A stretch of 64,000 bases of DNA from Hydrotaea diabolus. Lineage: Eukaryota; Arthropoda; Insecta; Diptera; Muscidae. The notes below the pieces were generated by a model. The model was given only the letters and a program-made list of their open reading frames with translations. It did no database searches and was not told the DNA's origin. The stretch covers positions 82,825,663-82,889,662 of the forward strand of contig OY740717.1 of assembly GCA_963513945.1 (NCBI GenBank), read 5' to 3'. Each line of letters begins with the position of its first letter. The first letter of the stretch is position 1. Below are positions 42,543-56,000 of this stretch, in pieces. The position numbers were made by a program, and so were the translations under genes.

Positions 42543-43827
42543 TTTTTCAAAATAATCTAAGCACCGTCTTCTACTAGACGAATAAACCGCCAGCGCGGCG
42601 AATTGGGGAAGGTGACAAGTAGTCGCCAAGGAGGATTGGTACAGTGCAACAGTGTTTTGAATGCCCTCCACTTCTTTCACGTTGACATACAAACTCGAGT
42701 TATCGTTTTTTACACACTTGAAGTACTTTATATATCCAGTTGGAAAGCGACTGTTATCTCATCTTTATTGTTACGAGCTGGCTTACGAACCAGTTCAGCT
42801 TTAGAAGTTACTGGCGAATATGCTTACTTTGTAGTTGCTGTATACAACTTGCTTTTTGTAAGCAAGTGCGTAAGCGATGTTGCTGAAATACAATGCACAT
42901 ATAAGTATATAGAGAGGTTAGCAACCCTGCACTGCTTCATATCCAAGAACGTGGTAAGCGAAGTCGTAAGTAGTCGGAGCTTTAAATTTATATACACATC
43001 ATCGGTGATGTATACGAAAGTCGGAAGACTAGGTAGAGATAATCACGTGTTTGTGACAAAAAAAAAGTAGAGAAAACACTGGAAACCTTTCGATCAAAAT
43101 ATCCAAAATTGGACATGTTCAGTTAATAAAAAAGTGCTCTAAAAATGGTTCAAATGAGCAGACAATTTTGAATGTTTTTTAATTAAAAGTTTTGTATATT
43201 TTTAAATCAGTTTATTTAAAAAATATATTTGTTGACTAGTATTAGATTTTTAATAAATTTTGGATTAGTAGATTTTGTTGTGGTTGTTTTTGTTTTTTTT
43301 TTCTTTGTTTCTCTCTATAAAATGTTGTGAACAAAACAATTTTGAGCTCAAAAATGCTTCTATAATTTATAGGGGGATGGATTATCGACAGTGACAGCAT
43401 TTGCAACTGGCTCCAATCGACACTCGTTATAAATATGTATGTATGTATGCATGTATGTATGTATAAATAAATATATAATAATATAAGACACTACATAATA
43501 CATAAATTGTCGCACGATAACTATCTGATCATATCACATCAGACACGTACGTATGAATATGGATAAACATCAATGGTAGAGTTTCAAATGTGTTAGTCAA
43601 TTGACAGGAAAGAAAAGGAAATGAAACGCTTATTTTATGTGTGTGTGTGTAAATGAGTGATGTACTGCAGGATTTCTACAGGGGTTCACTTTTCCGACAA
43701 GAACATTTGCATCTTCTTTAAATGCAATATATTTGTTCACGGATGTTTCTATGCTTGTGTTCGGTGTAACAAATAACAAATTTCGTTCAGTGTATTTTGG
43801 CTGAAAAATTCCTCTTGGACATTCGTC
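42543..43827. other. downstream region of the MIF4G gene, probable 3' UTR and beyond
   Basis: The minus-strand gene stops at 43828. Several minus-strand AATAAA-like signals (plus-strand 'tttatt', for example near 43210) could end the transcript. A (TATG)n tract lies at 43435-43465. A plus-strand open frame at 42603-43070 has no recognisable domain. Confidence 0.4.
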
Positions 43828-44052
43828 CTATTTGGCCGACGGATAATAATAGAGCACCGTATTGCCGGGCAATTGCCAGTGCGATGCCTGCAACTCGATT
43901 AGCTGCAACAGAGTGCGTCGAATGGCCGGCGCAGAATCACTTGCATTCAAGAAGGCATCCCGTATCATCGACAACAACAGCTCCAATTGTTGCGGCAACT
44001 GCATCTCCAGATCTTGGCCAATGCAGGTCAACACATAGAACAAGCACTCAAT
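43828..44052 (-). CDS. MIF4G gene exon 7 (terminal)
   Basis: Acceptor TTTCAG ends at 44053; the exon opens in phase 0 with 'IECLFYVLTCIGQDLEMQL' and ends at TAG 43830-43828 after 'YYYPSAK'. It encodes the last helices of the MIF4G domain. Confidence 0.85.
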   Translation of the reverse strand: MECLFYVLTCIGQDLEMQLPQQLELLLSMIRDAFLNASDSAPAIRRTLLQLIELQASHWQLPGNTVLYYYPSAK

Positions 44053-47000
44053 CTGAAAGTATTACATTAATTTCAAGCACACTGACTGCGAGTGGACGTA
44101 TGAACATACCTCGGATAGAGATCTGACCGGCGGTTTAACGCAATCTTCGCAGCATTTCGAAAGGAGAGTAAGTAGGACCAAGGGCGGAGGCGCACCTTCA
44201 CATTGGGTGCGCAGCTGCAACTGACGCCGCTTTAGCTGACAAAACATTTCGGTTAGAAATGCCATGAAAGCGGTGAAACGAGCTCGTGATGGAGACTTCA
44301 TTCCTTGTATTGTAAACAGAAGCTAGAATGCAAGAAATCATCTAAATTAGTGAGATATATTTAGCTGACTAAGGTGACCATTAAACAGATAAAGAAATAG
44401 TGAACAAAATATTTTCGTATTTTTATGGTTTATGCATGTATGGATTTTATTAAAAACATGACAAAAACAGCAATTTTTGGTAAACAACATTCAAATTTCC
44501 CTTCAACAATTCGAAAATTAAACAAAATGTGTGTGTGTATTGTTAGTTTATTCGACAGACTGGACCCTTTACGTATTTATGGAAGACAATTTCATTTAGG
44601 TGAATGCCTCGAATAGCTGTTTCAAAGGTCATGGGACACCTTTGAGACAGCTATCACTGACTGACGGCTGATTACACTTTAGCTAAAATTGGCGTTCATT
44701 GCCGAAATGGGGTGGGACGTGTTTAACAATTTTTTCATACGCTGGTACAAAGCGGAGTTCACACTTTAAGCCAATTTTATTCACTACGTGACAAGTTGTG
44801 TTGGTTCTATTTTGCAAGGGAACAGGCTTATTTGTCTGGAAGGTCCCAGAAGGGCCGTGGCTAGGAATCTAATTTTTTGTCAAGTTAACATTTTTAACAT
44901 TTTTAGTTAACATTTTTAGTAAGAACGTGTGAATTTAATGTGAGATATTACGATTTGGACCATTCTTAATTCCAAACGCAGTTTTCCTGCAAATCTACAA
45001 ACCAGATACAGCGACCGACAGACGGACAGGGCTCAAATGAGATTAGTAGTAGTAGCAAATGTAGGGTCTAAAATGCTTATATACTGTCCACCGTGGATAA
45101 GCTATAGAAATAGCTCGTTTTTGGGTGTCTTGGATCCAAAGGTCGGAGTTAAATTTGCATTTATATGAGTACACATTTGCCCCTTTTTACCAATGGTTGC
45201 CTCTTTTGGCCATGTGGGCTACTTTTTTGGCAACTAGAACCGAAACGTCCAACAATTTTCCCTTTTGTAGAGGTATCTGGACTGGTTGTCTGTTTTGTAT
45301 TTCATATAACCAAGAAGAGTACCATTATTAAAAGACCTTGGACCACTCTAAATTAATATATAAAAATTTTGAATTTTCTGTTACGGGACTTCTTTGGCTA
45401 ACGCATTCGTACGCACAAAAACGATTTAAATTGGGCCCCGCGTTCACCGAATTTAACAGCGCCAGACTGTTTTCGTTGGGGTTATTTGAAAAAAAAATGT
45501 AAGCCAGCGACATTCGCCATGATATTCAAGCCATAACACCGGAAATATTACGAAAAGTTATGCAAAATGTACTGGAAAGAGCACGAATGTGCGCAGCCGA
45601 AAATGGTCAACACTTGCGGGATATAATTTTTCATCCTTAAGCCAAAAATATTCCCCATTAACATAATATTATAATAGTAATAATTAACCAATAAATAAAA
45701 AAGTTATCAAACATTCAAACCACAACGGTAGTTTTGCGTCACCCTGTACTTGTATTAGTTGATAGTGATGTCATATGCGCGAAAGCCCCCCAAAAATACT
45801 GCAAATATTGTGATTTTTTCAGAGGTAGAATCAGGCTATGTGTGGGGATTTTGAAGCCACCATAAACGAGAATGTTTTACTTTCAACATTAGTTAATAGC
45901 CAATCGAACCGCCCTAGTATATCCCAAACTTGCTGTATCATAGAAATTTCAGGACAGTGCATCGATCTTGTACGCGAAATGATCGTTAGTGAAATAGAAA
46001 ATATAAAAAATAAAGCCACCATCACAAGGGTCGCATTAAAGAATATATACTAGATGTGTACCTTTTCCCTTTCCTGGTACCATTGGCGACAAGTATTCAG
46101 TAATGCTTCCAAAAATGTCTCCTTCTGTTCCTTGGCTATGATGTTAAGGCACAGCCTAGCAATGGGCAATGCAAAGCGACGTCCCTCTACGGCCCGCTTG
46201 ATAAAGTGTGATGTCAGTTCCATGAGACTGCGTGAGTTCAATTTGTTTGGATCCTCGAGAGCTGTGTCGATTAGAGTTTGAATTTCTGGGGGAAACGGAC
46301 CAATGTCCGTCACCTCGTTGCCTAGACCTAGACCAAGCCCAGCTATGCCGCGAGTCAGGGCATCAGCCGACGACAACGATTTCGAGCGTTGCAATGGAGT
46401 TATACCCATGGCAACATAGGGGTCCATGGGCCCATTGCCCATTTGATTGCTGCCCATAATGTAAGGGTTCATAGCGCTTGCATTCATCTGTTGTTTGAGG
46501 CTCTGATTTAGGTTGTTGTTCATCTGAACCATGTTCATTTGGCCTTTATTATGATGTAGCTTCTGAGGTTCCGGTGCAAACTTAACCCGATTTGTAGTTG
46601 ACGCTTGCTGATGGAACGATAATCAAAATTAATAAATTTGCCGTGATTGCTGTGGACGACAAATAGGCTCTACTTACATGCAGTATATTTCCACTGGATG
46701 GCGAGTTGATCAACGGCACCTGCTGTGAGACTCCCCCGTGCGAAATGTGACCCATTTGCATAGGATGCGAATGAGTCACCAGTATCGGGCGATGGCTGCC
46801 ACCAGCCATGTGGTGCGCCTTGTGATTCAAACTGCCCAGCGGCATGCTGCCCAACGAGAGTCCGGCCTGACGCCGGTTCACCATGGCGTTGTTGGTCGCC
46901 ACATACTGCATTTGCTGCTGCAGACCCGTCGGTGAGTTGGGAAACACCATCGACGAACTGGAAGAATGTTGTATATTGTAGTTTAGTTCTGGAAATGATA

Positions 47001-50000
47001 AACAAGAGATTCAACACAATTAATTAACGCTTTACAATTTACCCATTGTTCAATTGATCTGTAGTCTGTGTGGTGAGTTCCCGACCAGGTTCACTGACAT
47101 AACTGGCATCTGGGACAACTAACATTCACACACACACACACACACACACATATTTCCACATAAACGTCATAACGCCACAGGCGTCACTCAAACACAACAC
47201 GGAAGGGTATTTTTTTTTTTATTTGGTAGAAATCATTGATTTTCAAAAATTATAAAATAAAAGGTCGATCATATGAAAAGAGAGAAGATACGAGTATAAA
47301 GGGTTTGACATATCTGCGTTTAGAATGTTTGCGGCGCTTGTAAGCATCTTTGTATACCTAGATGAATCTACCAACTGTTTGCGACTTATTGGCGTTTGTT
47401 TCGTTAGTGTAAGTTGGATTCAAAGAGTAAACAGGCAGCGTTGTCTGAAGCAGAAACGGAAATCTACCGATATTCCTTTATGTTTCCGAACATTAAGCCT
47501 GATACTATAAGAAGATCGCCTTTTTATGTGTGAAACTCCATATGAAATATAAATTCTGTGAAATTGCATTGGCAACTGTTCTGGTCAATATCTAGAACAC
47601 TGGAGACATCTGACTTCTTTGGAAAATACTGTTTCATGGCGAAGTCACATGTAGAGTAATTTTTTAGGCCGACTCCGGCTTTAGGCGGAAGTAATGGCCG
47701 ACACCGGCCGAACTCACGTATAGTGTTAGGGTAACAGACAATGAAAACTACAGCTAAATTCGGTCCTTTCTGCCGGCCAGAGTTTTTTCTTTTTGAATTA
47801 TTCTTGGCTTCAAGTGAATAATGCTGTTTTGGTACTCGAAACTCAAATAAATGTGTGTAATAAATCTATATTATTACACAAATGGCAATGGCTAGATGGC
47901 AAAAAATAATAGCTAAGTCAATTATTCACCAAAAAGTGCAAATTTGGTGCATGTAAGTAGAAAACGCCAAGCCGCACTTAATTCTAAAAACAAATACAAA
48001 AAAGCCTAACATGTTACTTCTAGAGCTTAAGGGACAAATTAAACACAGACCTGCTCAATTTCACCAGAAATAATTATAGGTCGCACATTACACACTATGC
48101 TGCATTTGGGTTAGATTGGTTTTACTATGTGGCCGATATGGCACAATTTAAACAGAGATGGTTGTTAGTTATTTTAGGAATCGGGTGTAACATATGACTA
48201 CTAAAGCTTCAGGTTCTGGAATCGGAAAGGGCCTTTGTAAGGGGACTGCCTTTGTAAGGGGACCGTTTCATAACAGTTGGTTGTTGGTCGCGCATAACGT
48301 ACGATGCAAAATTTGAGCGCGATCGGGTATAATTTGTGGCTTTTAGGGCTGCAGGTTTTCCAATCGGGACAAACTTTGTGGGGCAGCTTTTCGAAAACAT
48401 TGTCGGATATGGTCCAATGTCATTAGAGGTATAAGTTGGTCGATCGTAACGCTTTGTGTTAAATTCGCAAAATCCGAATCGAACCTATTCAATAGCGTCG
48501 ACCAACTTCAATGGCGTTCGTCCTTGGCCCAAACTTAAAGAGTATATCCATTTTCATCGAAATCGGTTCATAGTTGCGACCTGTTCTTTGATTACAATGA
48601 TAGATGGGCAGACGGAAATGTGTTACAAACATCACCACTAAGTTATAATACCCTGTGCGACAATGTGCTGTAGGGTATTAAAATCATAAAAAGAGCCACT
48701 ATACTTCTATGAATGGAACAGCTCTAATCATACCTCTACGTCAGGCAATGTTTCATTTTCTTCTATTTCTTATTGCGCTGTAGTGTGGTGGAAGTGTGCA
48801 CGGCTATCATGCCAGTAAACCCATGTTGAACTCTGGTTAAGAACATCTAACAATTTTTCATACGCGGGTTTCCACCTCGAAGATGCCGGCTACTTTACGA
48901 GTAAGAACTTTCTTCCTAAGCCATGTCAAAACTTCCCCATAAAATGCATTAGCCGTTCGGAGCCGGCGTCAAACAGTAGGCCCTGGTCAGAATTATATAG
49001 TGCGCAGCTCATTGATTTGAGAGTAGTTTCTTGCTTAATGGGATGTTGTGGGAATTAAGTAAGTAAGTTATTTTACTCAATCAAGTCACCAAACATATAA
49101 AGTTTTTTACATTTGCGACCCTGATGTTTTTGCTGATGAACATTAAGTACAAGATACGACATTGATATACAGACAGTCGACAATCTACGATAGCCTGGTC
49201 TGACCTAACAAAATATAGAAAATAAGAGCCCAGCAAATGTGAGGCATTTTAATTAGACTTTGGATGAGTGCTTTGACTAAGATAAGATCCAGGTTAAACC
49301 ACATTATTTAAAACTGTTTTGAAAACATGTGGAGAATTCCTCAAGTTCAGCCTGTCGAAGCTTGTGTTTGGGATGGTTTTTCTTTGAGGGAATTATTGCC
49401 TTATATAGGGTGATCCATCTAGAGTTTTTTTTATAAAAATTAAAATCAAGTGTGGAATCTTTATTGGGAATTTGAAAGGACATTTATGACATTTATTTTT
49501 TGAATATAATTTCCTTCAAATGTTAGCCGCAACTACTCCTCAGAGTGTACGTTCTGAGGGTCCAACATTGAATCTCTTAAGACTGCTTTGACTGGAGATG
49601 TGGCCATATTCTAATGGACGAGGCTCGTGCGGCTATTGACGATTGGCCAGTGAGACTTAAGGCGTATGTAAAGGCAAAAGGCGGACATTACGAATAAGTA
49701 GATTCTTTTGAGGATACAATATACATCAATAAATATATTAAAAAATATTTGGTACAAAAACATTCAGTACTTTTTATTTTACAGCATAAAACGTGTGTAG
49801 CAGTATTTATGCCCCTACTAAGTAAGTACAGTTGCCAACATTTGAAGGTAATTATTTTCAAAAAATAAATGCAATTAAACGTCCTTTCAAATTACCATAA
49901 AGATTCCACACTTGATTTGAATTTTTATAGTTTTCTTTTGTTCTGAAAAAATACCTCTAGATGGATCACCCTATACTTATTTCAAGCGAAAGTAGCTTGG

Positions 50001-53000
50001 GTGATGCAGGTGCGATTTATTGTAGTTAATTCCCCAAAATATGTTCATATTTGAAAGGGGTTTAAATTAAAAGCGCCGGTTTTGGGCTCCTAGAAACTTC
50101 GGAGCAGACATACCAAAATCTTTCATAATGGCATTCACAAAAAATTTTTGCAGTTTTTCGGTACCTTTTTGGCCTGTTCTTGGACCCGTGGTTGGGGACC
50201 CAAGTTTAGTCATTTTTCAAAAAAGACTCGTGTGGAAATGTCGTGGCTTTTGGTAATCAAAATCTCCTTGGTCGACGCCACACGTTCTTCAGGGCCAACT
50301 TTAAAAATAACGTTAAATTAATAGCATGTTTTGATACTTGACTACATTTCTCCGTCGATTTTTCGGTAACATCAACTACACGCAGAGAAAAGATATGGTT
50401 ACTATATGGTCACCGCAACAATAATATGTTCTATACAATAAATGCATATTCGTCGTAACCATAGTATTGTTTTTTGTATTTTATTTTGACAAGTGTATGA
50501 TTGCGGCAATACTAATATTGTTGAAATGTAACAATAGCATTATTGGCAAATTTAGAAATGAAAATATGGTTGTAGCAACCATATAAACATGGTTGGTGCA
50601 ACAAAAGTATTGTTTAAAATCTACGCTAACAATAACATGATTACGGCAATCATACCGTCGTAGGGCCAAGCTCAGGCTACTACGGGGGCCAGCAGGTGGC
50701 GGATAGCTGAACGGCCTGCAGATATGCAGGTCAGCTGCGAATAACCAATAAGCAGTCCCCGACCAAGAGCGGCAAGAATGGAGGGCGTGATATAAGAAGG
50801 CACAAGTGCACAAGGAAGTCCTTGCATTATGGCGAATGGAATGCCGCCATTAAAAATGCTTCCCCACAGGGGTGCCCTCAAGAGAGGTAAAGATGGAGTG
50901 TGACGTCTCCATGGTTTCCCCTAGTCAAACACCAAATTCAGAAGCGTCTGTTCCACATTGGACGGCTTTCTGGTCAGCGCCTGTCTTCATGTTAGGAGCG
51001 GCTGAGTAAATCGTCCTGGCGGTAGGCAAAAAACGCTAGGGGTAGGATCTCCGATGAACGAAACAAAAGATGGAAAAGTTCTTGAACAATAGCAAACTTA
51101 CCACACAGGGAACTAATACCCCAGTGTCGGCGGCCGCGAGGGTTGAGCAAGCAGGCTCCCGGGCGTCATTATCCAGCATATAATTCTACAAGCAGTATCA
51201 ATACAAGCCGCGCAATTGAAGGCGATAAGCAACGAAGTGATCCCTTCGGTCGAAGCTCGAGGATGCAAAGGTCTCCGCAAGCTTCACCATCTGAAGCTCA
51301 CCGCTCTGTTGCTACTTCAAATAAAAACATGTCGAACCAGCAGGTGCACTAATGCACCTGAATCGGCTTTTTACAAGCTAGGAGGACATATAAGGAGTCT
51401 AGTGAATATGATGGAATATGGCAAAAGGCGATTTATACACCAGCCAATGAGAGATACCATAGAGAGTATAAAGGTTTTCTACGAGCTTTGCGCAATCGAG
51501 GTACGCGATGAGAAAGCGAAAGAAGTTATTCGCACCAGAAAGGCGTCACAGACATCGCCATGGCTTAAACAAAAGGAGCCGAAAAGGAAACAGCCTGAAG
51601 AAGCCGAAACCTCCAGGGCTAAACGCATAAATAAGGCGGAGGAAGATGTGAATGGTTCTGTCACAACCCGCAGGCAAACGTTACAGAAAGCGAACTGCAA
51701 CGACGAGGAAATGCCTAGGGAATCCAATCGAGGAAAGAAAGATGCACCCTGAACGAAAGTAAAACCGAAGAGGAGAGGTAAGAACCCTAACCCTAAGGTT
51801 AAAACAAGACCGGATTCAATTGTCATTGCAGTAAATGGAGGGCTGTCTTACGCCGAAATCCTGCGAAAAGTCAAATCGGACCCAAAGCTTGGTGAACTTA
51901 GTGACAATGTCACGAAAATACGAAGAACCCAGAAGGGCGACCTGCTTCTACAGCTTAAGGGAAAGGGCGCGGAGGTTTTCAGAGGAGCATTAGGAGACTT
52001 TCTCGGAGAACAAGCAACCGTTAGAAGCCTTAAGCAAAAAACTATAATAGAAGTGAAAGATATAGATGAAAAAACGGAGAAAGAGGATATCTGTGAAGCC
52101 TTTGAGCTCGTATTCGGCCCTAAAACCTTAGAGCAATCGGACATCATAAATCTAAGAAGATCGTATGGCGAAACGCAGACTGCTGTAATAAGCTTACCTG
52201 CAGGCTATGCAAACTCATTGCTTAAATCTGCTAGAATTAGGATAGGATGGGTTAACTGTCGCGTCGTTGCAAGGACGAACATCACAAAGTGCTTCAGATG
52301 CCTAGAATTTGGACACAGAGCGAGAGAATGCAGGAACGAACACGATCGATCCAAGTGTTGCAGAAGGTGTGGGGAAGAAGGCCACATTGCGAAAACTTGT
52401 TCCAAGGACCCACAATGTATGTTCTGTGTGCCACATTGGACTAAAAACGCAGGCCACATAGCTGGAAGCGGCAAATGTCCGGTATATAAGAATGCGCTGA
52501 ATCAACAAAGAAGAAAATGAGAGTGGTGCAAATAAACCTAAATCACTGCGAGGCGGCTCAGGATCTTCTCAATCAAACTACAAGAGAAATCGACATAGAA
52601 GTAGCAATAATTAGCGAACCATACCGAATTCCACAAAACGGTAAATGGATAGGCGACAAATCGACCAGGGCAGTGCTATGGACGTGTGGCCGTCATGATC
52701 TCCAGGAGACGGTACAATCCGAAGGATTCGTCAGAGCGAAAATTAAAGGTGTATACTTTTACAGTTGCTACGCTCCACCATGTTGGTCGCACGGACAATT
52801 TCAGAGGATGCTGGAAGACCTGATTGCCGATGCTAGGCCAAGATCTCCCGTGGTGATTGCATGGGATTTGAAGGCATGGGCACTGGAATGGGGCAGCAGA
52901 AAAACAAACGCCAGAGGGCGCAACCTGCTGGAAACTTTTGCCCAGTTGGATATACACCTGGCAAACAAGGGGCGGAAGAATATCTTCAGAAAATCGGGAT

Positions 53001-56000
53001 ACGGCTCAATCGTAGGCATCACTTTTGTCAGCAAGTCCCTTGCTAAGTCCACTAAATGGCGAGTTAACGAGGAATACACGCTCAGTGACTACCAGGCTAT
53101 AATGTTCTATAATGTTCGGAGAGGTAGAGAAAACGTGCGCCCAAAGCAAACCAGACCGAAATGGAAGACGGCCGCTTTCGACTGCGAAACCTTCAAAGAA
53201 ATGATTTGCTCACGTCAACTTGCAAACGGCACAGCAGAGGAACTTTCACAGGATCTATACACTATGATCACCAACGCTTGTGACGCATCAATGCCAAGAA
53301 GGAGCATATGCAAACGAGGTGCACCCTGTTACTGTCTAAAAACAAGACGCCATGTTCACCGATCTAGGGGAAAGCCTGAATTTCAGGAGATGCTAAAGGA
53401 TTTAAAACTGAACTGAACTGAAAAAACCATATCAGAGAGTAAAACGAGGTGTTTAGAGAAATATGTGAGGAGGCAAACATCAACCCGAACGAGCCATCGT
53501 GGTATTGACCTATCTGTCTTCTTGATACCATGGGCAAAATACTTGAGCGCATTCTGTACAGCAGCCTACAACGAATTGTTGAGGAGAGAAGGGTGTTATC
53601 GGAACATCAGTACGGATTTAGGAAGTCACGTTCTACTATAGACGCGATCAAATCTGTAGTCTATATCGCAACGGACGCTATATCTGGCAAACGATAAAAA
53701 GGAGGCTCTAAGCATTATTGTGCAATAGTTACACTCGATGTAAAGAATGCGTTTAATACGGCTGATTGGGGTAAAATAAAAGTTGCCCTTGCTGGTATGG
53801 AGGCACTTCGATACATTCTGGATCTGATCACGAGTTACTTCTTGAACCGAAGGCTTCTCTATAGCAGTGACGTAGGCGAAGCTATTTATCACGTGACAGC
53901 TGGCGTTCCCCAAGGATCGGTTCTCGGCCCACTTCTGTCGAATATCATGTACGACGAGGTTTTACGATTGCCACTCCAGCAAGGTACCAAAATTATAGGC
54001 TTTGCTGATGACATTGCCATTGTTACCGTCGCGAAGCATATTAATCCACTAGAAGAAAAGACAAACAACGCTATACACCGAGTGCGTACGTGGCTAGAAA
54101 CAGGCTCAACTTTAAAGAGCATATAAATTACTCGAGCGAAAAGGCAGCACGAATCCAATCCGCACTAGCTAGGATGTTGCCCAATATTGAAGGCCCCAAA
54201 CCAGCTAGGAGGAAACTACTAACATCACTCGTTAACTCGGTGATCCTCTATGCAGCACCGGTATGTGCAGACGCGATGTCGAGAAAGGAAGCCAGAAGAA
54301 AGCTAACCTCTATTTACCGCCTAAGTGCCCTGCGAACAATAAGTGGATTCCGAACAGTATCGGACGAAGCCGCTTGTGTTGTAGAAGGAATGATGCCGAT
54401 CGACATTTTAGTAGACGAAATGAGACGCATATACGATAGGAGACCAGAAAACTCAACGGAAAGAAGAGATATGCTAAATTCTGAAAGAGAAGTCTCAAAG
54501 GATATTTGTGACAAGCCAGGTGGGACAGCAGCACGAAAAGCAGATGGACGCACCAGTTAATCCCCACTGTCTCTGACTGGTTAAATCGGTCCCAAGGGGA
54601 CATAAACTATTACCTGACGCAATTTCTTACAGGACATGGCTGCTTTAGGAAATATCTTCACAGGTTTGGACATGACAGCTCGTCTGTATGCCCGAACTGT
54701 GTGGAGGAAGAAGAAACCGCAGAACACGCTGTATTTAACTGTCCCAGATTCAGCGCTTCACTTATGGACATCTCGGGCCTTCAACACGTTGTGGAATTTA
54801 TGCTCCAGAGTGTTGACAATTGGGCGAAAGTAGAAATGCACACAGCAATAGTGCTTAAGGAATTACGAAGAACGGAACGCATTCGAAACGCGGAATCAAG
54901 ATCCAACGATGAAACGACGATAGCTTAAATGCTAACCAGCCCCCGCGAAGTTATACCTTACGGCAGTCTCGCGGGGGAGAGTGGTTGAAGTGTGGGGGAT
55001 GTGGTTTAGTACACAGGCGCCAGAGATGGCGAATCGTGCATGCTTGGAGTGCGGGCTACTTGTACCGATGAAGATTCCACACCTCCGGTTCGTAACAAAA
55101 AAAAATCATACCGTATGGTTGCGAATATGAACATAACAAAACAGGTTTTATAGAGCATACATGTATGTGTGTGCATATGTTTTGTTTGATAAACCAAAAT
55201 AATACACACACACACACGATAAAGTGCATGGTTGTTTCCATTATAAAAACCAACAACAATCGGAAGGTAGTTCGAAGGATTTTTATTGTGTTTACTTTGT
55301 TCAGTTAAATACTCTACTACCGACTGGTTCTCGTTTATTTAAAATCTGCCTGCACTTAAGTATTTACACGCAGTAAAATGTATGGTTGTGGTGACAATAT
55401 TTGAAGAGAATAATACTATTGTTGGGTATATGGTTGTGTTAAAACAATATTATGATCCTCACAACAATAGTATGATTCAAAAACAACCATACACATAGCA
55501 TACTATGATCCCCACAACCATACTATAATTCACACTCAACCATACTATGACCTCCACAATAGAATAATCCTCACAACCATAGTATGATTCACACGCAACC
55601 ATGTTATGATCCCTACAACCATAGTATGATCCCACAATTACACTACGATCCCAAATTTTTTTATTAGAATTGGGTAAAGTTGTCAACAATAGATTTGAAT
55701 TATGAAAATTATTTAAAAATACATCAAATTCAGTTTAATAGGAGTGAAGTATTTAACAGTGTGTTAATGGTGTGGTATTTAAATTGTTATAAATATACTC
55801 ATTATATATATAATACTATTGTTTCATTTCAATATTATTATTATTGCGGCAATCAAATTTAATGTCAATGTCAAATTTAAATTCAGTAAACAATACTATG
55901 GTTGCGACGAACATACTTTTATTGTGGAGAACATATTATTATTGTCGCCCATTGTAGTAACCATGTTTTTCTCTGCGTGTAGCTATTGATCATGGTTTAA

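Larger units (their letters stand above)
50658..55103 (+). mobile_element. R1-clade-like non-LTR retrotransposon (LINE), internally deleted
   Basis: About 4.45 kb, inserted in A6 with the 10-bp direct repeat AATCATACCG on both sides (50648-50657, 55104-55113) and a short A tail. Order: GC-richer 5' UTR, gag-like ORF1 with three zinc knuckles, overlapping ORF2 (endonuclease, reverse transcriptase, C-terminal zinc motif), 3' UTR with a hairpin. It is on the strand opposite the host gene. Frameshifts, stops and two deletions show it is dead. R1-like is judged from the gag and endonuclease style; a related clade is possible. Confidence 0.8.

Noticed and set aside
42603..43070. 155-codon plus-strand open frame downstream of the MIF4G gene
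   Set aside because: No recognisable domain, no conservation evidence, antisense to the likely 3' UTR.
46054..46935. Plus-strand open frames across the MIF4G exons
   Set aside because: They are antisense to exons supported by splice sites and domain content.
51479..52508. Minus-strand frames opposite the LINE ORF1
   Set aside because: Shadow frames of the gag coding strand; codon pattern and motifs support the plus strand.
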